This document shows, piece after piece, positions 1 through 7,099 of a stretch of 21,873 nucleotides of DNA. The notes under the pieces were generated by a model. It saw nothing but the letters and a program-made list of their open reading frames with translations. It did no database searches and had not been told where the DNA came from. The translations under genes were made by a program, and so were the position numbers. The DNA is taken from contig FR902124.1 of NCBI GenBank assembly GCA_000437895.1, forward strand, positions 1-21,873, read 5' to 3'. The stretch's first letter is position 1; each line of letters opens with the position of its first letter. The stretch is from Clostridium sp. CAG:914. GTDB lineage: Bacteria; Bacillota_I; Bacilli_A; RF39; UBA660.

Positions 1-2207
1 CAAGTAACCCCTTTATTAGTAGCATTACTAGGACTAACTGTAACATTGAATTTATATGTACCATTAGGATTCAAAGTAACTGAAGTTGGTGATAAAGCAA
101 TAGAAGAAACAAGCACAGGTTGGTTGGAATTTATAACATTTACTTTAACACTATCAGTTTTAACATTTCCATCATAATCCTTTACAGTTATTTCAATATC
201 AGAACTACCAACTTCAATTCCCTTAATAAGAGCATATCCAACACTATCTTTCATAGAAACTTTACTACTATCAGAATTAGTCCAATTTGTTTCTTTTAAA
301 GTAACATTACTAGGATTAATCAAAAATTTTATAGTAACCTCTTCCCCAATATTCAAATTCATACTATTAGAAAGAGTATTATTATTAGTATCAACTAAAG
401 TAACAGAATTAACAGATGTATACTGACTAATAACATTAACCACTATTGAATCAGAAGCCTCGCTATTATCTTGACCTACTACTTTAATAACTACATTTGC
501 CGTGCCTATTCCTACTGCGCTTACTTTTCCATCTTTATCTACTGAAACAACACCTGTATTACTGCTAGACAACTCAGTACTCTTAATATCAGCATTACTA
601 GGACTAATATTATAAGTTAAACTTGATGACTCACCTACCTTCAAATTAAGAACATTAGGGCTAATAGTCACAGAATCAACACCTATAATTGAAGGTTCAT
701 CATTCGTATCAGTCGTAAATGCTTTAACAAATATAGTTGATGAATTAGATATAGCAGCATCAGTCCAAGTACTATTATTAAGGTAATAATTTTTTCTAAC
801 AGAAATACCTACTTTATCATTAGATAACGTCGGATGAGAATTACCTTGAAATGCAAATATTTGACCATTTCCCTTTAGTCCTATAAAGAAATATTGTTGA
901 CTAATTATCTTAGAATTAGATAATTCACATGAATAATATCCATTATTTGTAATATTATTCTTTTCACAAATCTTATTATTACTATCAAATAAATCAGAAG
1001 GAATATCATTACTAGATGATGACGAAAAATAAACTTCAACACTCTTAGAACTAGAAGATTGAACATAAAAACCAACTGAATCTAATTTTTGATTTCCTTC
1101 ACCATTTTTTTCAAAAATACTAACAACTTGTTTAGATGGAACACTTCCTAAACTATAACAATAATAATCACCAGCATATTGATAACTTTTACATCCTGAA
1201 GGATTATATTGATATATATGATCATATCCTACACTTTTAATTGAAGTTATAGCCATATTTTCATTATTCAATAAATATGGATCATAATAAGAAATATAAT
1301 ATTCACCACTACTTCCATGCGTATTTCTAATTATCCAAGCACCATTTTTATCTGGCTTATATCCTTCTGCAAAATTATCCTTAGAATAATTATCATTCCA
1401 TCCAACAATCAACGAAGCATGATAGTTGCAATTACTTCCATAACTACCATTTAAATCAGGACAATACGATGCTCTGGTATCAGTATTAAAACAAGAACAA
1501 CCAGAACGTAAACTTCTACTATTAGTAGTAACACCTATTCCACTATTTATAAGATCCTTAATTGCATTAATTTTATTTGAAACAGCACTATCACTATCAG
1601 GATCAACACCACCAATAACTTGTATTTCTGTAACATCATATATTTTTTTCTGATTAAGAACATTGTTTCTTGATACTAATGTATCACTAGTATACTCCCC
1701 ATTAAATGGAGAATTAGAATTAAGTGCTATAGGTCCATATCCTCCAGTCAAATACAAAATACTATGTAAAGCATATCCACCTTTACCAAGAGTCATAAAA
1801 CCATATTCATTAGCATTACTACCACTAAAAGCCTTAGCTAAATAAAATCTCTCATGTGAAACATTAACAATATTATTACTATTAGACAAATTATATGTAG
1901 TACTATACTTATTTAATAAAGTTGATTCCAAAGCATTCATTGCAGAATATGCCCAACATGCACCAGTAGTTTGACTACGATAATTTGGCTTTGTTAATGT
2001 CTTAGAAGAAGGAAAAGAAGAAATATCAACTCCTTTAGTAAATTCTACAAAAGGAATAGCATCTTTATCTTCAATTAATAATGCACCAGTAAAACTATCT
2101 TCCAATTCTTCACCTAAGCTATATGTAGACATAGCAATTATAGAAATAATTAAGGCTACAAAAATAACACTAATAGAAAATATTTTATATATGTTTTTAA
2201 CTTTCAT
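1..2207 (-). CDS. Secreted papain-like (C1A) cysteine peptidase with lectin-like and Ig-like domains (partial, C-terminus off window)
   Basis: The minus-strand frame is open from ATG at 2207 to the window edge: 735 residues without a stop. Residues 1-30 form a basic, hydrophobic signal peptide or N-terminal anchor. The C1A catalytic set is visible: QTTGACWAYS gives oxyanion Gln79 and nucleophile Cys84; NYHASLIVGW gives His263; WIIRNTHG gives Asn295. A Cys-rich insert (C237, C239, C249, C260) sits just before the His. Residues about 310-500 resemble the lectin-like domain that follows clostridial C1A peptidases (it opens with VGYDHIYQYNP). Ig-like (Big_2 type) repeats start near 509, 596 and 700, the third cut by the edge. 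The protein probably works outside the cell or on the wall; a sorting signal or further repeats would lie beyond the window. The start is backed by AAGGTAGGT five bases upstream. The peptidase family is firm; the substrate is unknown. Confidence 0.88.
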   Translation of the reverse strand, partial: MKVKNIYKIFSISVIFVALIISIIAMSTYSLGEELEDSFTGALLIEDKDAIPFVEFTKGVDISSFPSSKTLTKPNYRSQTTGACWAYSAMNALESTLLNKYSTTYNLSNSNNIVNVSHERFYLAKAFSGSNANEYGFMTLGKGGYALHSILYLTGGYGPIALNSNSPFNGEYTSDTLVSRNNVLNQKKIYDVTEIQVIGGVDPDSDSAVSNKINAIKDLINSGIGVTTNSRSLRSGCSCFNTDTRASYCPDLNGSYGSNCNYHASLIVGWNDNYSKDNFAEGYKPDKNGAWIIRNTHGSSGEYYISYYDPYLLNNENMAITSIKSVGYDHIYQYNPSGCKSYQYAGDYYCYSLGSVPSKQVVSIFEKNGEGNQKLDSVGFYVQSSSSKSVEVYFSSSSSNDIPSDLFDSNNKICEKNNITNNGYYSCELSNSKIISQQYFFIGLKGNGQIFAFQGNSHPTLSNDKVGISVRKNYYLNNSTWTDAAISNSSTIFVKAFTTDTNDEPSIIGVDSVTISPNVLNLKVGESSSLTYNISPSNADIKSTELSSSNTGVVSVDKDGKVSAVGIGTANVVIKVVGQDNSEASDSIVVNVISQYTSVNSVTLVDTNNNTLSNSMNLNIGEEVTIKFLINPSNVTLKETNWTNSDSSKVSMKDSVGYALIKGIEVGSSDIEITVKDYDGNVKTDSVKVNVINSNQPVLVSSIALSPTSVTLNPNGTYKFNVTVSPSNATNKGVT

Positions 2208-2229
2208 ATGATACCTACCTTATAAATAA

Positions 2230-2258
2230 AGTATAATATAAAAGCAAATAAAAGTAAA
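2230..2258 (-). promoter_or_regulatory. Predicted promoter of the cysteine peptidase gene
   Basis: On the minus strand TTTACT (2258-2253) and TATACT (2235-2230) are separated by 17 bp. The ATG follows about 22 nt downstream of the -10 element, with the ribosome binding site AAGGTAGGT at 2221-2213. The galE promoter at 19332-19360 uses the same TTTACT with the same spacing. Confidence 0.5.
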
Positions 2259-2283
2259 GAGGCAAAAAATCTAAATAAAAGTA

Positions 2284-2312
2284 TTGTAAAAAAAAATGTA
2301 TAGTGTTAAAAT
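2284..2312 (+). promoter_or_regulatory. Predicted promoter of the tRNA operon
   Basis: TTGTAA (2284-2289), a 17-bp spacer and TAAAAT (2307-2312) preceded by TG at 2304-2305, that is, an extended -10. It lies 27 nt before the first tRNA. The leader contains a small hairpin, ATATCTT/AAGATAT, at about 2317-2337, which may be a processing or leader structure. Confidence 0.6.
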
Positions 2313-2339
2313 AATAATATCTTCAAAAAAGATATATAT

Positions 2340-2415
2340 GGCCCGTTGGTGAAACGGTTAACACATTACCCTCTCAAGGTAACATTCATGGGTTCAAATC
2401 CCATACGGGTCACCA
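2340..2415 (+). tRNA. tRNA-Glu (anticodon CTC), CCA encoded
   Basis: The acceptor stem GGCCCGT (2340-2346) pairs with ACGGGTC (2405-2411), including one G-U pair. The discriminator A (2412) and CCA (2413-2415) are encoded. Anticodon stem TTACC/GGTAA encloses loop CTCTCAA, giving anticodon CTC at 2373-2375, which reads GAG. The T arm has the usual GGTTCAAATCC pattern. The overall sequence closely resembles bacterial tRNA-Glu, whose common form carries TTC. It is first in a three-tRNA operon. Confidence 0.95.
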
Positions 2416-2418
2416 TAT

Positions 2419-2492
2419 GCTGATTTAGTTTAGTGGTAAAACAGATGCATGGTAAGCATCAGAGGATTGTTCAATTCAATCATTCAGCACCA
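2419..2492 (+). tRNA. tRNA-Thr (anticodon GGT), CCA encoded
   Basis: Acceptor GCTGATT (2419-2425) pairs with ATTCAGC (2482-2488) except for a U-U mismatch at positions 6-67. D stem GTTT/AAAC, anticodon stem GATGC/GCATC and T stem GATTG/CAATC all pair fully. Loop ATGGTAA gives anticodon GGT at 2451-2453, reading ACC and ACT. CCA is encoded at 2490-2492. The A at loop position 32 is uncommon but is shared with the next tRNA-Thr. It lies 3 nt after the tRNA-Glu. Confidence 0.92.
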
Positions 2493-2497
2493 TAAAA

Positions 2498-2573
2498 GCC
2501 GAAATAGCTCAATCGGTAGAGCATCTGAATCGTAATCAGGAGGTTGCGGGTTCAATTCCTGTTTTCGGCACCA
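2498..2573 (+). tRNA. tRNA-Thr (anticodon CGT), CCA encoded
   Basis: Acceptor GCCGAAA (2498-2504) pairs perfectly with TTTCGGC (2563-2569). The discriminator A is at 2570 and CCA at 2571-2573. The anticodon stem TCTGA/TCAGG encloses loop ATCGTAA, giving anticodon CGT at 2531-2533, which reads ACG. It is last in the three-tRNA operon and is followed by a terminator at 2619. Confidence 0.94.
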
Positions 2574-2618
2574 GATTGATTGATACTCGAATTCTTAAAG
2601 TTTTGAGAGAAATAAATT

Positions 2619-2642
2619 ACTAACAAAAATGTTAGTTTTTTT
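2619..2642 (+). terminator. Rho-independent terminator of the tRNA operon
   Basis: ACTAACA (2619-2625), loop AAAA and TGTTAGT (2630-2636) are followed by a T run. The stem has 7 bp. It ends the plus-strand tRNA transcript. The AT-rich stretch 2643-2756 that follows holds no gene, and I see no clear terminator there for the minus-strand regulator gene. Confidence 0.8.
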
Positions 2643-2756
2643 ATTTAAATAAGTAAAAACTAATTAAAGAAAATTCTAATATTGATTATTTGATACAAAA
2701 TAAATATAATGATATATTTATTAATAATTATGATAAAAAATAAATTGAAAATAATT

Positions 2757-3401
2757 TTAATTAATATCCGCATCAAATAAAAGTTTTATTTTTTTATTCT
2801 TTATTTCAATAAAGCCTTCATCTTTTAGGTTTTTCAATTCCCTAGACATGGATGACCTATTTACTGCTAGATAATCCGCCAAATCAGTTAAAGTAAATGG
2901 TAAATAAACAATACGATTATTTGAATTTTTAGTATTATTTCTAAAATATGCTAATAATTTATCACGAATAGTTTTATTAGTTAGAATTTCAATTCTTTCA
3001 TTATTTTCTTGAATTTTCTGAGAAATTATTTTTAATAAATTTTTTAAAAACTGATTAAAATATTTAGTATTAACTTCATTATAATTAATAATTTCATTAA
3101 AATCTATAATAACTATTTGTGCATCTTCTTTAGCTAAAACATCATATTCCGTATTAGAAATGGATGAAATCATAGAACCAAAAATAGAATTTTCTTTCAA
3201 ATCTTCAATAATTGTACGATTACCATAATAGTCAGTTCTAACAATTTGAAGATGACCAGTTATTAAAATACAAATAATATTTTCATGCTTGACACTTGAC
3301 AATATAAGATTGTTTTTTTTCAATATCATAGTATGAGCCTCTAAAATCTTAAGTAATCTATGCTTTTCCAACGTATTAATATTAAAAAATAATTCATCCA
3401 C
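2757..3401 (-). CDS. Crp/Fnr-family transcriptional regulator
   Basis: A 214-residue protein with an N-terminal cyclic-nucleotide-binding-like beta-roll (about 10-115), a long dimerisation helix (about 112-145) and a C-terminal winged helix (about 145-208). The helix-turn-helix recognition segment is VNRSSMSRELKNLKDEG. I chose GTG at 3401-3399 because AGAGGTG lies 5 nt upstream and the domain begins there. An ATG further upstream in frame would add 78 residues with no family similarity and run antisense into nrdD. The only cysteine seen is Cys44, so an Fnr-type [4Fe-4S] sensor is excluded; the signal (for example nitric oxide, haem or redox) is unknown. It is divergent from nrdDG across a palindromic operator, which suggests autoregulation and control of anaerobic nucleotide reduction. 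The family is firm; the regulon is inferred. Confidence 0.85.
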   Translation of the reverse strand: MDELFFNINTLEKHRLLKILEAHTMILKKNNLILSSVKHENIICILITGHLQIVRTDYYGNRTIIEDLKENSIFGSMISSISNTEYDVLAKEDAQIVIIDFNEIINYNEVNTKYFNQFLKNLLKIISQKIQENNERIEILTNKTIRDKLLAYFRNNTKNSNNRIVYLPFTLTDLADYLAVNRSSMSRELKNLKDEGFIEIKNKKIKLLFDADIN

Positions 3402-3420
3402 ATTTACACCTCTTAATAAA

Positions 3421-3449
3421 ATATTACCACTTTTTAATATTTGTTGCAA
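3421..3449 (-). promoter_or_regulatory. Predicted promoter of the Crp/Fnr-family gene
   Basis: On the minus strand TTGCAA (3449-3444), a 17-bp spacer and TAATAT (3426-3421), with TG one base before it (extended -10). The -35 element is the right half of the palindrome at 3440-3459, so regulator binding there would be expected to occlude this promoter (autorepression, inferred). Confidence 0.45.
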
Positions 3450-3459
3450 TTGCAACAAA
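3440..3459. promoter_or_regulatory. Perfect 20-bp palindrome, probable operator of the Crp/Fnr-family regulator
   Basis: The half-site TTTGTTGCAA is followed directly by its exact inverted copy TTGCAACAAA. The site lies between the divergent regulator and nrdD genes. The two-fold symmetry and size suit a Crp/Fnr dimer, although the half-site differs from the TGTGA of Crp and the TTGAT of Fnr. Its centre (3449/3450) is at -41.5 if the nrdD transcript starts at 3491. Confidence 0.7.
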
Positions 3460-3478
3460 CAAGAAAAATAAAATATAT

Positions 3479-3484
3479 TATAAT
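3479..3484 (+). promoter_or_regulatory. Predicted -10 element of the nrdD-nrdG-dut promoter
   Basis: TATAAT at 3479-3484, about 35 nt before the nrdD start. There is no good -35 hexamer 17 bp upstream. That fits an activator-dependent promoter with the palindrome at the -41.5 position. An alternative is TTGCAA (3450-3455), 18 bp and TATATT (3474-3479), in which case the palindrome overlaps the -35 and would act as an operator for repression. Confidence 0.45.
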
Positions 3485-3518
3485 TATATCGACGATACAA
3501 AAATAAGGAGGAACAAAA

Positions 3519-5678
3519 ATGAAAGTCATTAAAAGAGATGGACATATGGTAGAATGGTGTCCTGAAAAAATAGAAATGGCAATAGAAAAAGCTAATGCCG
3601 AAGTAGAAGAAGAAGATCAGGCTTCTAGTGTCCAAATAAAAAATATTATTAAATATATTGAAAAATTAGGAAAGAAAAGAATTTTAGTTGAGGATATTCA
3701 AGATATTATTGAAATGAAATTAATGTCTATTGGTAAATATGCCTTAGCCAAAAAATATATTACATATAGATATACTAGAGAATTAGTTAGAAAAAGTAAT
3801 ACTACTGATTTAGCAATTAAAGAATTAATAGATGGAGAAAATGAATATTGGAATACAGAAAATTCTAATAAAAATGCCAAAATAGTTACAACACAAAGAG
3901 ATTATTTAGCTGGTATTACTAGCACAGATATTACTAGAAGATTTTTATTACCAGAAGATATAGTTAACGCTCATGATGATGGAATAATTCATTTTCATGA
4001 TGCTGATTATTTTGCTCAAAACGCATTACATAATTGTGATTTGATAAATTTAGAAGATATGCTTCAAAATGGAACAAATATTAATGGTGTAATGATAGAA
4101 AAACCACATAGATTTTTAACAGCAATGACTATTGCTACTCAATTGATTACAGCAGTAAATTCTAGTCAATATGGTGGAGCAACAATTACCCTTACCCATT
4201 TAGCACCTTTTGTTAGAGACAGTTATAATAGATATTTAGAAAAATATAAAAAACGCAAATTTAAAAAAGAAGATTGTGAAAAATATGCAAAAGAAGATTT
4301 AAAAAAAGAGATAGTTGATGGAGTACAAACTTTTCAATATCAAATCAATTCAATGACAACAACAAATGGACAAGCACCATTTTTGAGTGTATGTATGTAT
4401 TTAGGAGAAACAGAAGAATACAAAGAAGAACTAGCAATGATTATTGAAGAAGTATTAAATCAAAGAATTCAAGGAATGAAAAATGAAAAAGGTGTATATA
4501 TTACGCCAGCATTTCCAAAACTTTTATATGTCCTTGAAGAAGATAATATCCACAAAGATAGTAAATACTACTATTTAACAGAATTAGCAGCTAAATGTAC
4601 TGCCAAAAGAATGGTTCCAGATTATATTTCTGAAAAAATCATGCTTCAATGTAAAATAGATAAAAATGGAAATGGCAATTGCTATCCATGTATGGGATGT
4701 CGTTCATTCTTAACCCCTTACGTAGATGAATCTGGAAAACCAAAATATTACGGAAGATTTAATCAAGGTGTTGTAACAATTAATCTAGTTGATGTAGCAT
4801 TATCAAGCGATAAAAATATGGAAAATTTCTGGAACATTTTCGAAGAAAGACTAGAACTATGTCATAGAGCACTACAAATAAGACATAAAAGACTTAGTAA
4901 AGCAACTTCTGATGTAGCCCCAATATTATGGCAATATGGAGCATTAGCAAGACTTAAAAAAGGAGAAAGTATTCACGACTTATTACATAATGGTTATTCA
5001 ACAATTTCTTTAGGTTACGCCGGATTATATGAATGTGTTAAATATATGACAGGACATAGTCATACTGATGGTGGTAAAGGAAAAGAATTTGGTTTGGCTG
5101 TCATGCAAAAAATGAACGATAAATGTAAGGAATGGAAAGAAGCCGAAAATATCGATTACAGCGTATATGGAACACCTATTGAATCAACAACTTATAAATT
5201 TGCAAAATGTTTAAAAGAAAGATTTGGAGTAATTAAAGGAATTACCGATCGTGATTATATTACTAATTCATATCATGTTCCAGTATTTGAAGAAATTGAT
5301 GCTTTCTCTAAATTAAAATTAGAAAGTGAATTTCAAAAGTTAAGTCCTGGTGGAGCTATTTCTTATATTGAAACACCTAATTTAACTAATAATTTAGATG
5401 CTGTACTAGAAGTAATTAAGTTTATCTATGATAATATTATGTATGCTGAATTAAATACTAAATCTGACTATTGTCATGAATGTGGATATGACGGAGAAAT
5501 ACTTATTGATGATAATTTAGAATGGTATTGCCCAAATTGTGGTAATAGAAATCATGATAAATTAAGTGTTGCTAGAAGAACTTGTGGTTACATTGGAACT
5601 AATTTCTGGAATAAAGGAAGAACACAAGAAATAAAAGAAAGAATAATTCATATAGATAATAAAGATGCTGAGGAATAA
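3519..5678 (+). CDS. nrdD: Anaerobic ribonucleoside-triphosphate reductase (class III, glycyl radical)
   Basis: A 719-residue NrdD that reduces ribonucleoside triphosphates to deoxy forms without oxygen. Residues about 1-90 form an ATP-cone allosteric domain (MKVIKRDGHM). The ten-stranded barrel holds Cys173 (HNCDLIN) and Cys292 (LSVCMYLG), which match the conserved catalytic cysteine positions. The C-terminus has the zinc site CHECG/CPNCG (Cys652, 655, 671, 674) and the glycyl-radical motif RRTCGYIGT with Gly690. The length is usual for the family. The start has a strong GGAGG site 7 to 8 nt upstream. nrdG follows after 2 nt and supplies the activating radical-SAM enzyme, and dut follows nrdG. 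The divergent Crp/Fnr-family gene and the palindrome suggest control by that regulator. Confidence 0.97.
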   Translation: MKVIKRDGHMVEWCPEKIEMAIEKANAEVEEEDQASSVQIKNIIKYIEKLGKKRILVEDIQDIIEMKLMSIGKYALAKKYITYRYTRELVRKSNTTDLAIKELIDGENEYWNTENSNKNAKIVTTQRDYLAGITSTDITRRFLLPEDIVNAHDDGIIHFHDADYFAQNALHNCDLINLEDMLQNGTNINGVMIEKPHRFLTAMTIATQLITAVNSSQYGGATITLTHLAPFVRDSYNRYLEKYKKRKFKKEDCEKYAKEDLKKEIVDGVQTFQYQINSMTTTNGQAPFLSVCMYLGETEEYKEELAMIIEEVLNQRIQGMKNEKGVYITPAFPKLLYVLEEDNIHKDSKYYYLTELAAKCTAKRMVPDYISEKIMLQCKIDKNGNGNCYPCMGCRSFLTPYVDESGKPKYYGRFNQGVVTINLVDVALSSDKNMENFWNIFEERLELCHRALQIRHKRLSKATSDVAPILWQYGALARLKKGESIHDLLHNGYSTISLGYAGLYECVKYMTGHSHTDGGKGKEFGLAVMQKMNDKCKEWKEAENIDYSVYGTPIESTTYKFAKCLKERFGVIKGITDRDYITNSYHVPVFEEIDAFSKLKLESEFQKLSPGGAISYIETPNLTNNLDAVLEVIKFIYDNIMYAELNTKSDYCHECGYDGEILIDDNLEWYCPNCGNRNHDKLSVARRTCGYIGTNFWNKGRTQEIKERIIHIDNKDAEE

Positions 5679-5680
5679 AA

Positions 5681-6190
5681 ATGAGATATAACAAAATTAG
5701 AAAAATGGATATATCCAATGGTCCTGGTGTTAGAGTATCAATATTTATGCAAGGATGTGTATTTAATTGTAAAAATTGCTTTAATCCTGAAACTCACGAT
5801 TTTAATGGAGGTAAAGAATTTTCAGATAAAACAATAGAAATGATATTAAATTTATGTAATAAAGATTATATTGTTGGTCTATCTATTTTAGGTGGAGAAC
5901 CAATGCATCCTAAAAATATTGAAGGAACAACAAAATTAGCTAAAACATTTAAAGAAAAATATCCAGATAAAAATATTTGGGTATGGACAGGATTTTTATA
6001 TGATAAAGATTTAAAAAATAAAGAAGTTTTAAATTATATCGATGTTTTAGTTGACGGACAATATAAAGATGAATTACATAATCCAAAATTAAGATGGTGT
6101 GGATCATCTAATCAAAGAGTTATTGATGTTAAAAAAACAATATCAGAGAATAAAATAGTTTTATATGAAGAAAATTTAATAGGAGTATAA
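5681..6190 (+). CDS. nrdG: Anaerobic ribonucleotide reductase-activating protein (radical SAM)
   Basis: A 169-residue radical-SAM activase that uses S-adenosylmethionine and a [4Fe-4S] cluster to put the glycyl radical on NrdD. The cluster motif CxxxCxxC is GCVFNCKNC, with Cys26, Cys30 and Cys33. GGEPMHP (about 73-79) is the SAM-contacting GGE motif, and VDGQYKDELHNPKLRWCGSSNQRVID is split across the typical C-terminal NrdG region. The length is normal for NrdG. The start codon lies 2 nt after the nrdD stop; its GAGGAA ribosome site lies inside the nrdD end, so the two are translationally coupled. Confidence 0.97.
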   Translation: MRYNKIRKMDISNGPGVRVSIFMQGCVFNCKNCFNPETHDFNGGKEFSDKTIEMILNLCNKDYIVGLSILGGEPMHPKNIEGTTKLAKTFKEKYPDKNIWVWTGFLYDKDLKNKEVLNYIDVLVDGQYKDELHNPKLRWCGSSNQRVIDVKKTISENKIVLYEENLIGV

Positions 6191-6192
6191 TA

Positions 6193-6652
6193 ATGAGATT
6201 AAGAGGATTTGAAATTGCTAAAGGATGGGAAGATAAAGATATCCACATTCCTGTTAGAAAAACTAAAGGTTCAGCAGCATATGATGTAGAAGCCGCCGAA
6301 GATATCATTATCCCTGCTTATAAACCAGGCGTAAAACCAACTTTAATACCTACCGGATTAAAAGCCTATTGCCAAGATGATGAATGGTATATGTTAGCTA
6401 ACCGTAGCTCTGGACCTAAAAAAGGATTTGTAATGGCTAATAGTATTGGTATTGTAGATTCTGATTATTATGAAAACGAAACAAATGATGGCCATTTCTA
6501 TTTTCAATATTTTAACTTTTTTAGATCATGATTTAGAAGTTAAAAAAGGAGATGTTATTGGTCAAGTAATATTTCAAAAGTTTTTAGTAACTGATAATGA
6601 TAGCGCTATAGGTAAACGCAGTGGTGGATTTGGTTCTACAGATAATAAATAA
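6193..6652 (+). pseudogene. dut: dUTP diphosphatase, interrupted by a 1-nt frameshift
   Basis: Trimeric dUTPase (dUTP to dUMP and pyrophosphate). The first frame (from ATG 6193) carries motif I (GSAAYDVEA), the NRSSGPKKG segment and the core NSIGIVDSDYYENETNDGH, then reads into TGA at 6529-6531. The second part (from about 6523, frame +1) continues exactly where the family should, with LDHDLEVKKGDVIGQVIF, and ends with motif V (RSGGFGST). Dropping one T from the six-T run at 6517-6522 restores one reading frame of 152 codons, the usual dUTPase size. Both halves are well conserved, so this is a very recent mutation, a sequencing or assembly indel, or less likely recoding. It lies 2 nt after nrdG with its AGGAG site in the nrdG end, which makes sense as a dNTP-supply operon. 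Confidence 0.85.
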
Positions 6653-6695
6653 ATTAACACCCTACATCTAAAATTATATTAATTAGGAGGAAAAA

Positions 6696-7025
6696 TTGAA
6701 AAAAATCTTAAAAATACTTGAAATAATTATTATTTCATTAATAGGATTATTTACTATATTTATTTTTGAAGAAAGTATTAGACTAGAACATTATCCTAAT
6801 TCAAAGCCATTAATAATCATTGATAAAATTATGTGCAGTAAAGATGACTGGATATGTTATGGTGATGATAAAAAATATACTGAAGAATATTATAGTATAG
6901 GTTTTTCTTTAAAAATGAATTATTATTTAGACAAAAATTCTAGTGAGGATAATTACATATATCAACTAACAGGAAAAGAATTTATGTTATTTAATAAATT
7001 TAGATTATGGACATGGGTCTCATAA
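6696..7025 (+). CDS. Small membrane-anchored protein of unknown function
   Basis: 109 residues starting with TTG, with GGAGG 5 nt upstream. Residues 4-25 are a hydrophobic segment (ILKILEIIIISLIGLFT) acting as a membrane anchor or uncleaved signal. The rest is a small acidic, tyrosine-rich domain, presumably extracytoplasmic, with two cysteines (Cys47, Cys54) that could form a disulfide. The C-terminus (FMLFNKFRLWTWVS) recalls small hypothetical proteins of Firmicutes, but I cannot assign a family. It sits 43 nt after dut on the same strand and is followed by a terminator, so it may be the last gene of the nrd operon or a separate unit. No function is proposed. Confidence 0.65.
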   Translation: MKKILKILEIIIISLIGLFTIFIFEESIRLEHYPNSKPLIIIDKIMCSKDDWICYGDDKKYTEEYYSIGFSLKMNYYLDKNSSEDNYIYQLTGKEFMLFNKFRLWTWVS

Positions 7026-7040
7026 TAATAAATTATAACT

Positions 7041-7063
7041 AAAAGAGCAATAATGCTCTTTTT
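7041..7063. terminator. Bidirectional rho-independent terminator
   Basis: AAAAGAGCA (7041-7049), loop ATAA and TGCTCTTTT (7054-7062) form a 9-bp stem with a T run on the plus strand. It ends the plus-strand nrd/small-protein transcript. Read on the minus strand it also has an AT-rich flank and could back up gltX termination. Confidence 0.75.
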
Positions 7064-7075
7064 ATTTATATAACG

Positions 7076-7099
7076 AAAAAGCACAACAAAAGTTGTACT
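7076..7099 (-). terminator. Rho-independent terminator of gltX
   Basis: On the minus strand GTACAAC, loop TTTT and GTTGTGC pair through seven positions including one U-G wobble, followed by TTTTT (7080-7076). The wobble makes the stem stronger on the minus strand than on the plus strand, where the same position is a C-A mismatch. It begins at the gltX stop codon. Confidence 0.75.

Noticed and set aside
1663..1845. Plus-strand 60-residue open frame
   Set aside because: It is antisense to the well-supported C1A peptidase domain and has no ribosome site or family features.
2643..2756. Possible gene or terminator in the AT-rich stretch after the tRNA operon
   Set aside because: There is no open frame with a ribosome site and no stem with a T run that would serve the Crp/Fnr-family gene.
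3402..3635. 78-residue N-terminal extension of the Crp/Fnr-family protein (ATG at 3635)
   Set aside because: It is antisense to nrdD and its operator, is rich in Phe and Tyr with no family similarity, and the GTG at 3401 has a good ribosome site.
3698..3880. Minus-strand 60-residue open frame
   Set aside because: It is antisense within nrdD, a shadow of AT-rich codons.
6470..6652. Separate small protein starting at ATG 6470
   Set aside because: Its second half is the C-terminus of dUTPase and its first residues are an out-of-frame reading of the dUTPase core; it is better explained as the frameshifted tail of dut.
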